Both the position numbers and the translations under genes were made by a program. Shown here piece by piece: positions 12,580 through 17,057 of a DNA stretch of 17,057 nucleotides. Position 1 is the first letter of the stretch, and each line of letters starts with the position of its first letter. The notes below the pieces were generated by a model. The model was not told the origin of the DNA. It ran no database searches and saw only the letters and a program-made list of their open reading frames with translations. This stretch comes from Paraeggerthella sp964369725 (GTDB lineage Bacteria > Actinomycetota > Coriobacteriia > Coriobacteriales > Eggerthellaceae): NCBI GenBank assembly GCA_964369725.1, contig CAYJGC010000036.1, positions 1 through 17,057 on the forward strand. Direction: 5' to 3'.

Positions 12580-12590
12580 ACTCGTAAAAG

Positions 12591-13403
12591 CTATTCTAAA
12601 TTCTCTTTCGATTCTTCTGCATTGAGCGTAGGAACAAGCCGCTGAACCAATACTCCTTCACCTTTGCTTTTAAGGTAGAAATAACCAATAATCGAAAACA
12701 CTACAGCACCTACGAGGTTTACAAACAAGTCTTCCATGGTGTCATACAGGCCAATATCAAGATATCCGCCCAGACCAAGCTCTTGCCCATTCACTACCAC
12801 CGATTCGATGCCACCTATCACCACAGGCGTTTGCGTTCCGGTAGGATCAAGCATAACTGTGGCAATTGAAGAAATTACCGTATCTTTTTGCATATCAACT
12901 CCAAAGGCAAGATCCATGGCAAATTCGAAAAACTCCCACAGGACGCCGACTGTCATAGAAAAACAAAACGCCACAATAACGCAGAATGCAGGCGCAAGCG
13001 TAAAGGCAATTTTGTTGGAACGATTCAAGATAGAAACAAGCGCTAGTCCAATAGCTGCTGCCAAAAAACCGTTAAACGTATGAAGCAACGTATCCCAAAA
13101 CGGGAAAATAGTATAGAAATTAAACATCTCGCCAAGTATCTCTGCGGCAAAGATAAACACAACAATTATTGTTTCAAGCGTTTCCGGAATAGTTATCTTA
13201 AAATTTACCTCAACAAAAACGGGTAAAAAGAATAGAACCAGCGTGAGTAAGCAAAGGAAAAAAGCTTCGTAGTTTTCCATGGCTAAAGCACCTATGGCAC
13301 AAAGTACGACCACGATTCGAAAAGCAACATATGTCGCAAACATACGTTTATCGCGACGTAGCTCCTCTTTCATACTTATGACTGTTTTCCCTATGCGACC
13401 CAT
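12591..13403 (-). CDS. Multi-spanning membrane protein (DUF2238/YjdF-like)
   Basis: 270 residues from ATG 13403, which follows AAGGTGAGG; an in-frame TTG at 13430 inside the RNase R end is less likely. About six or seven hydrophobic segments are visible: roughly 25-42, 47-62, 75-92, 98-130, 140-165 and near 235-250. FWDTLLHTFNGFLAA, VGVLWEFFEFAMD and YDTMEDLFVNLVGA are the clearest motifs, and their pattern of His, Glu, Trp and Asp near membrane edges resembles DUF2238-type proteins. Function unknown. It follows RNase R by 7 bases, so it belongs to the same transcript. The C-terminal tail is acidic. Confidence 0.75.
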   Translation of the reverse strand: MGRIGKTVISMKEELRRDKRMFATYVAFRIVVVLCAIGALAMENYEAFFLCLLTLVLFFLPVFVEVNFKITIPETLETIIVVFIFAAEILGEMFNFYTIFPFWDTLLHTFNGFLAAAIGLALVSILNRSNKIAFTLAPAFCVIVAFCFSMTVGVLWEFFEFAMDLAFGVDMQKDTVISSIATVMLDPTGTQTPVVIGGIESVVVNGQELGLGGYLDIGLYDTMEDLFVNLVGAVVFSIIGYFYLKSKGEGVLVQRLVPTLNAEESKENLE

Positions 13404-13410
13404 GCAAACC

Positions 13411-15489
13411 TCACCTTTCTTTATGGACAAAACGAAACTCTAACCGCTGCGCACGTGCATCGGCTACAAGTAAGACAACAGCAACTTTCTGCCCTAAATA
13501 ATAGGATACACCACTTTCTTGTCCAATTATTCGGTGATATATCGAATCATGAGCAAAATATTCATTACTGAGGTATTTTATAGGGATTAATCCTTCAGCG
13601 GTATTTTCCAATTGCACATAAACACCGTACGAAGTTACTCCTGAAATAACTGCCGAAAAAGTCTTACCCACACAGCTTGAAAGGTATTCAATCATCTTAA
13701 TTTCTTGAGAATGTCTTGCAGCTTTTTCTGCAACATCTTCCATGGAAGAAGAATGTTCAGCAATCCAAGAAAGTGCAGTGACTTCCTGGTCAAAAAACTC
13801 ACCGCGACGTGTTAATTGACTTTTTAACATACGGTGCGTAACCAGATCGGGATAGCGACGAATAGGCGAAGTGAAATGCGAGTAGGCACTACTCGCAAGC
13901 CCATAGTGCTCTTCACAGACGGGTTTATACACCGCTCGTTTCATTGCACGCAACAAAAGTGACGAAACCAGCATACTTTCGGGTCGCGAGGAACTAAGTC
14001 TGAGCACTTGGTTGAGCTCGTGTGGGTTTCCAGAAATAAAAGCCGTTTGGTCAACCTTCTCAAACCAGCTAAATTCTTGAAATACAGGAACAAGCGCCGC
14101 AAGACTGTCAGCAGACGGTCTGTCGTGTACGCGATATATGTTGGGGAAATTTTCCGTATGCAAATGATAAGCCACCGTTTCATTTGCAAAAATCATGGCC
14201 TCTTCAACGAGTGAAGTTGCACGCGTTTTTCTCTTTATATCAACTTCCAAAGGATAGCCTTGATTATCAAGGCGCACTTTTGCTTCAACAGAATTGAACT
14301 CTACTCCCCCAGCCTTATGCCGTGAAAGAGCGCGCTGATTTGCTATGTTTGACAACACCCCAAGCTGCCAAGACAATGCATCCGGTTTCGGTTCTTCCAG
14401 CAACACAAGCGCCTCGTCGTAAGTGAGACGGCTTTGGGAACAAACGAGCGAAGGAAATATGTCATAGCCAAGCAACTGCGCATGATCATCTAGGTATAAA
14501 TCCACACTTATGGTGCGCTTAACTTCTCCCGGTCTTAACGAACACAAATTGCCCGACAACTCATGAGGAAGCATAGGAATGACACGATCTACCAAATACA
14601 CGCTTGTTGCTCGTCTGCGAGCATCTAAATCGAGCGAAGAGCTCCACGGAACATAATGAGAAACATCCGCAATGTGTACACCTAATCGCCAAACCGCGCG
14701 TTGCATGTCTTTCTCAGGAATCATATGTAAAGAATCGAGCTCCTCATGCGATAGATCAACCTCGCAAGGAAACCTCTCCCCTGATTCTTCCTTCGGGCTT
14801 TTGCAGATTATTCTTTCAAGTGATAAGGCATCATCAAAATCACGAGCATCGTGAGGATCTATGGTAAACACACTACGATTGCGAAGATCTCGATACCCTT
14901 GATTTAATGCATCTTGCTCATCAAGAGTTGCTTGCTTCGCTTCCTTCATTGCTCCGGCAGAAAACTTAGTCTCAAGCTTATGACGGGCAATAACTATTTC
15001 GATAGGTACCGAATCGTTATCCACCTTGCCTAACACTTCCTCAATAACTCCTGTAGCAGCACTGTGTCGAGAAGGAAAGGAAGTAATGCGCACTCGTACC
15101 AGCGATCCCTCTTCAACTTCCATACTTTCAGAGCGCATAGTGAAAATATCATAAGGAATACGGGGATTCTCGGGCACTACCACCCCAAAAGGTTCTGCAA
15201 TTTCATAACGACCAAGCAAAGACTCATGAGCCCGGTCAAGAACACGCAAAACACGCGCAGCAGGTTGCTCACTTCCACCCTTTGACGATTGTCCCTGAAT
15301 TGAGCTTGTGCGGGAAAGCGGGGTAACTTCTACCAAGTCTCCGTCAAAGGCGCCCGACATCTTAGATTCGGGGATATAAAATTCTCCTTCGGCAGTTTGA
15401 ACAAAACCAAAACCACCGTCGCGCACTAACAAAACGCCCCGCGGATTTGCGCGAGGCGTTTTTCGAGTATGCGTTCGTTTCCGCGCCAT
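13411..15489 (-). CDS. rnr: Ribonuclease R (RNB-family 3'-5' exoribonuclease)
   Basis: 692 residues. It degrades structured RNA processively from the 3' end, with roles in mRNA decay, rRNA quality control and tmRNA-linked turnover. Order: cold-shock domain (GVLLVRDGGFGFV, about 18-60), second CSD (about 90-160), RNB domain with catalytic Asp in TIDPHDARDFDDA (D211, D217, D219, D220), VHIADVSHYVP, YRVHDRPS and HFTSPIRRYPDLVTHR, then an S1 domain (GKTFSAVISGVTSYGVYVQL, about 605-680). It lacks the N-terminal helical extension and a long basic tail, so it is short for RNase R but normal for actinobacteria. About 36 extra residues (227-264) separate the catalytic Asp cluster from VHIADV. ATG 15489 lies 3 bases after the ctpA stop. 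Confidence 0.94.
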   Translation of the reverse strand: MARKRTHTRKTPRANPRGVLLVRDGGFGFVQTAEGEFYIPESKMSGAFDGDLVEVTPLSRTSSIQGQSSKGGSEQPAARVLRVLDRAHESLLGRYEIAEPFGVVVPENPRIPYDIFTMRSESMEVEEGSLVRVRITSFPSRHSAATGVIEEVLGKVDNDSVPIEIVIARHKLETKFSAGAMKEAKQATLDEQDALNQGYRDLRNRSVFTIDPHDARDFDDALSLERIICKSPKEESGERFPCEVDLSHEELDSLHMIPEKDMQRAVWRLGVHIADVSHYVPWSSSLDLDARRRATSVYLVDRVIPMLPHELSGNLCSLRPGEVKRTISVDLYLDDHAQLLGYDIFPSLVCSQSRLTYDEALVLLEEPKPDALSWQLGVLSNIANQRALSRHKAGGVEFNSVEAKVRLDNQGYPLEVDIKRKTRATSLVEEAMIFANETVAYHLHTENFPNIYRVHDRPSADSLAALVPVFQEFSWFEKVDQTAFISGNPHELNQVLRLSSSRPESMLVSSLLLRAMKRAVYKPVCEEHYGLASSAYSHFTSPIRRYPDLVTHRMLKSQLTRRGEFFDQEVTALSWIAEHSSSMEDVAEKAARHSQEIKMIEYLSSCVGKTFSAVISGVTSYGVYVQLENTAEGLIPIKYLSNEYFAHDSIYHRIIGQESGVSYYLGQKVAVVLLVADARAQRLEFRFVHKER

Positions 15490-15492
15490 ACG

Positions 15493-16773
15493 CTACCCTA
15501 CTGCCATAGAGCGTGCCGTTTCAAGAGCAAGAGATTTCTGATTATCGCTGCTATCCGACAAAGAAATTTCCAGGCTTGGCTTTACACCAACACCATCAAT
15601 ATCATACCCAAGAGGTGTCTTATAATAAGCTACGGTGTATCTCAATGCGCCACCAAAACTGAGCTCCTTGGTAACCTGTACTGACCCTTTACCAAGCGTT
15701 GTTTCGCCAATAAGCGTGGCTCTTTTATTATCTTGGAGTGCAGCCGCCAAAACCTCTGCCGAAGAAGCTGTGTTTCTGTTTACCAAAACAACAAGCGGCT
15801 TATCTGTCGCAACAGCACCGGTAGCGCTTTTTACCCCGTCTTCGCTTGCTTCGGTCTCAATTTTAACGATGGTTCCACTTGGCACAAAAAAGCTTGCAAT
15901 GTCAACTGCCTGCGTAAGGTAGCCACCAGGATTATTGCGAAGATCTAAAACAAATGAAAGGGCTCCTTGGTTGCTCAGTTCTTCAATAGCCTGCTCAACT
16001 AATTCGGAAGAATTTTGAGTAATCTGAGCAAGACTTATATAACCAACCGTATCAACGAGTTCAGTCTGCACATTTGGAGCCGAAGCTTCCGAGCACGTAA
16101 GAATTGTTGTGAATTGATTGTCTTCATCAGAGCCTGAGTCACTAGGTCTCATCCAAGTCATAACTACGTTTTCGCCCTCGTTAAGGCTCAACTCGGCAAC
16201 GGTTTCTGCCATTGTCCACGTAAAGTCGTCTTCCCCATTAATTCCAATGACAATATCGCCCACTTCGACGCCTGATAACTGAGCGCTCGAGCCCTCAAAG
16301 ACATCAACCACGTAAGCCTGTCCCTCATATTCTGAAAACAAAACACCAATACCTGAGTAGCCTTGCGCCGCTTCACTTTGTAAAACTTCATACCGTTCAT
16401 CATTGTAATAACAAAGATAGGGGTCTTCGGTGGATTGTGCGAAAGCATCTAACACATTAAACGTGGTCGCATCTAAATCAAAATTATCGAGGCTATCTTC
16501 ATTGATAATCTCTTCAACTTCACTAACGCGTGCACCGAGCGATTCATAGGTACTGTGACTTATTCCCGTCCCTGACGAACTATCAACTTCACCAAAAATG
16601 GGAGGAATATCGAGAGGCAGCAGCAAAACTCGTTCGCCCCTGAGCAAAAAACCCGTAATAAACGCTAAAAAAATTGTGACAATAATAGCAAGAAACTTAA
16701 TAATCCGCACGTTATTCGCTCGCGCTTTTTGCGCGAGCGACATAGACTGAATCTTTTTTTCGTGTTGAGGCAT
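15493..16773 (-). CDS. S41 C-terminal processing protease (CtpA/CtpB type), membrane anchored
   Basis: 426 residues. A single N-terminal membrane segment (about 24-45) anchors an extracytoplasmic protease. A PDZ domain (about 138-210) contains GYSGIGVLF and the substrate-gating GVEVGDIVIGINGED. The S41 domain has VGYISLAQI, VLDLRNNPGGYL, and the catalytic Ser337 in TASSAEVLAAAL with Lys362 and Gln366 in TLGKGSVQ; the 25-residue Ser-Lys spacing matches CtpB and Tsp. Such proteases trim or degrade cell-envelope proteins from their C-termini. Next to ftsX, it may act on FtsEX-dependent cell-wall machinery, an inference from gene order. ATG 16773 is preceded by a weak GAGCAAG. The gap to ftsX is 17 bases. 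Confidence 0.93.
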   Translation of the reverse strand: MPQHEKKIQSMSLAQKARANNVRIIKFLAIIVTIFLAFITGFLLRGERVLLLPLDIPPIFGEVDSSSGTGISHSTYESLGARVSEVEEIINEDSLDNFDLDATTFNVLDAFAQSTEDPYLCYYNDERYEVLQSEAAQGYSGIGVLFSEYEGQAYVVDVFEGSSAQLSGVEVGDIVIGINGEDDFTWTMAETVAELSLNEGENVVMTWMRPSDSGSDEDNQFTTILTCSEASAPNVQTELVDTVGYISLAQITQNSSELVEQAIEELSNQGALSFVLDLRNNPGGYLTQAVDIASFFVPSGTIVKIETEASEDGVKSATGAVATDKPLVVLVNRNTASSAEVLAAALQDNKRATLIGETTLGKGSVQVTKELSFGGALRYTVAYYKTPLGYDIDGVGVKPSLEISLSDSSDNQKSLALETARSMAVG

Positions 16774-16790
16774 CTTGCTCTAACCCGTTG

Positions 16791-17057
16791 CTAAACCTTG
16801 AGATAGCGACGCATAGCGAGGGCAGAACCCACTAGACCAATAATTAGTCCTGATCCAGCAAGCACTGCATAGATAATCACAAACGTCTCAAGCGACAAAT
16901 CAAACGGAAGGAAAAGCAAGGCAGCCTGAACTTCAGGTAATACCAAATTACGTAGAAGCTCTAAGATTCCTACCGCTAATCCTGCGCCAATTATTGCATG
17001 CATGGCGCCTTCCATCAAAAATGGACCACGAATAAAGTTATTCGAAGCACCCACTAA
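16791..17057 (-). CDS. ftsX: Cell-division ABC transporter permease FtsX, C-terminal part
   Basis: The C-terminal 88 residues of FtsX, cut by the right edge; the start is outside the window. VGASN.FIRGPFLMEG is the conserved cytoplasmic motif before the last two membrane segments. These are a hydrophobic stretch at GAMHAIIGAGLAVGILELL and one at FVIIYAVLAGSGLIIGLVGS, ending in MRRYLKV. FtsX with FtsE regulates peptidoglycan hydrolases at division. It is the first visible gene of the run ftsX, ctpA-type protease, rnr; ftsE is expected just outside. Confidence 0.9.
   Translation of the reverse strand, partial: LVGASNNFIRGPFLMEGAMHAIIGAGLAVGILELLRNLVLPEVQAALLFLPFDLSLETFVIIYAVLAGSGLIIGLVGSALAMRRYLKV

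Overview
The window looks like chromosomal DNA of a moderate-GC actinobacterium, most likely class Coriobacteriia (Atopobium/Lancefieldella- or Cryptobacterium-like). The reasons are the fabK-type fatty-acid cluster, the fused carboxyltransferase, the FtsX-CtpA-RNase R neighbourhood and a Coriobacteriia-style phage repressor. This placement is inference from gene content.

Positions 1-2480 are a decayed prophage end lying against the 3' end of a tRNA gene. It holds an intact HEPN-type abortive-infection gene (Abi_2, AbiD/AbiF-like), an S24-type phage repressor broken by a stop codon and lacking its catalytic part, and a plus-strand phage lysin or tail-protein remnant split by TGA. Directly upstream of the Abi gene is a self-contained unit: a TTGACG-17-TAAAGT promoter, a ~65-nt two-hairpin RNA, a terminator, then the Abi ribosome-binding site and ATG. 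This is the layout expected of an RNA-antitoxin/HEPN-toxin pair and is the best candidate for a distinct system here.

Positions 2482-4400 hold a tRNA with anticodon CAU (Ile2-like) and its terminator, a probable divergent promoter pair sharing a palindromic TTGCAA box, a capA-type gene that appears to be transcribed leaderless, and a non-coding gap carrying two ordered copies of a hairpin-plus-tail module.

Positions 4409-12547, all minus strand, are the type II fatty-acid synthesis cluster, in transcription order: fabT-like regulator, acpP, fabK, fabD, fabG, fabF, fabZ, then a large accD-accA fusion. The order matches the streptococcal cluster (fabT-fabH-acpP-fabK-fabD-fabG-fabF-accB-fabZ-accC-accD-accA) with fabH, accB and accC missing. 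A 180-bp gap sits where accB would be. A biotin-carboxylase N-terminal-like domain is fused to the front of AccD, where accC would be. The acpP promoter carries a repeated motif that is a candidate FabT operator, and a hairpin between acpP and fabK could set acpP above the downstream genes.

Positions 12591-17057 are a tightly packed minus-strand housekeeping run: ftsX (partial at the right edge), a ctpA-type S41 protease, RNase R and a multi-spanning membrane protein. This run may read through into fabT.
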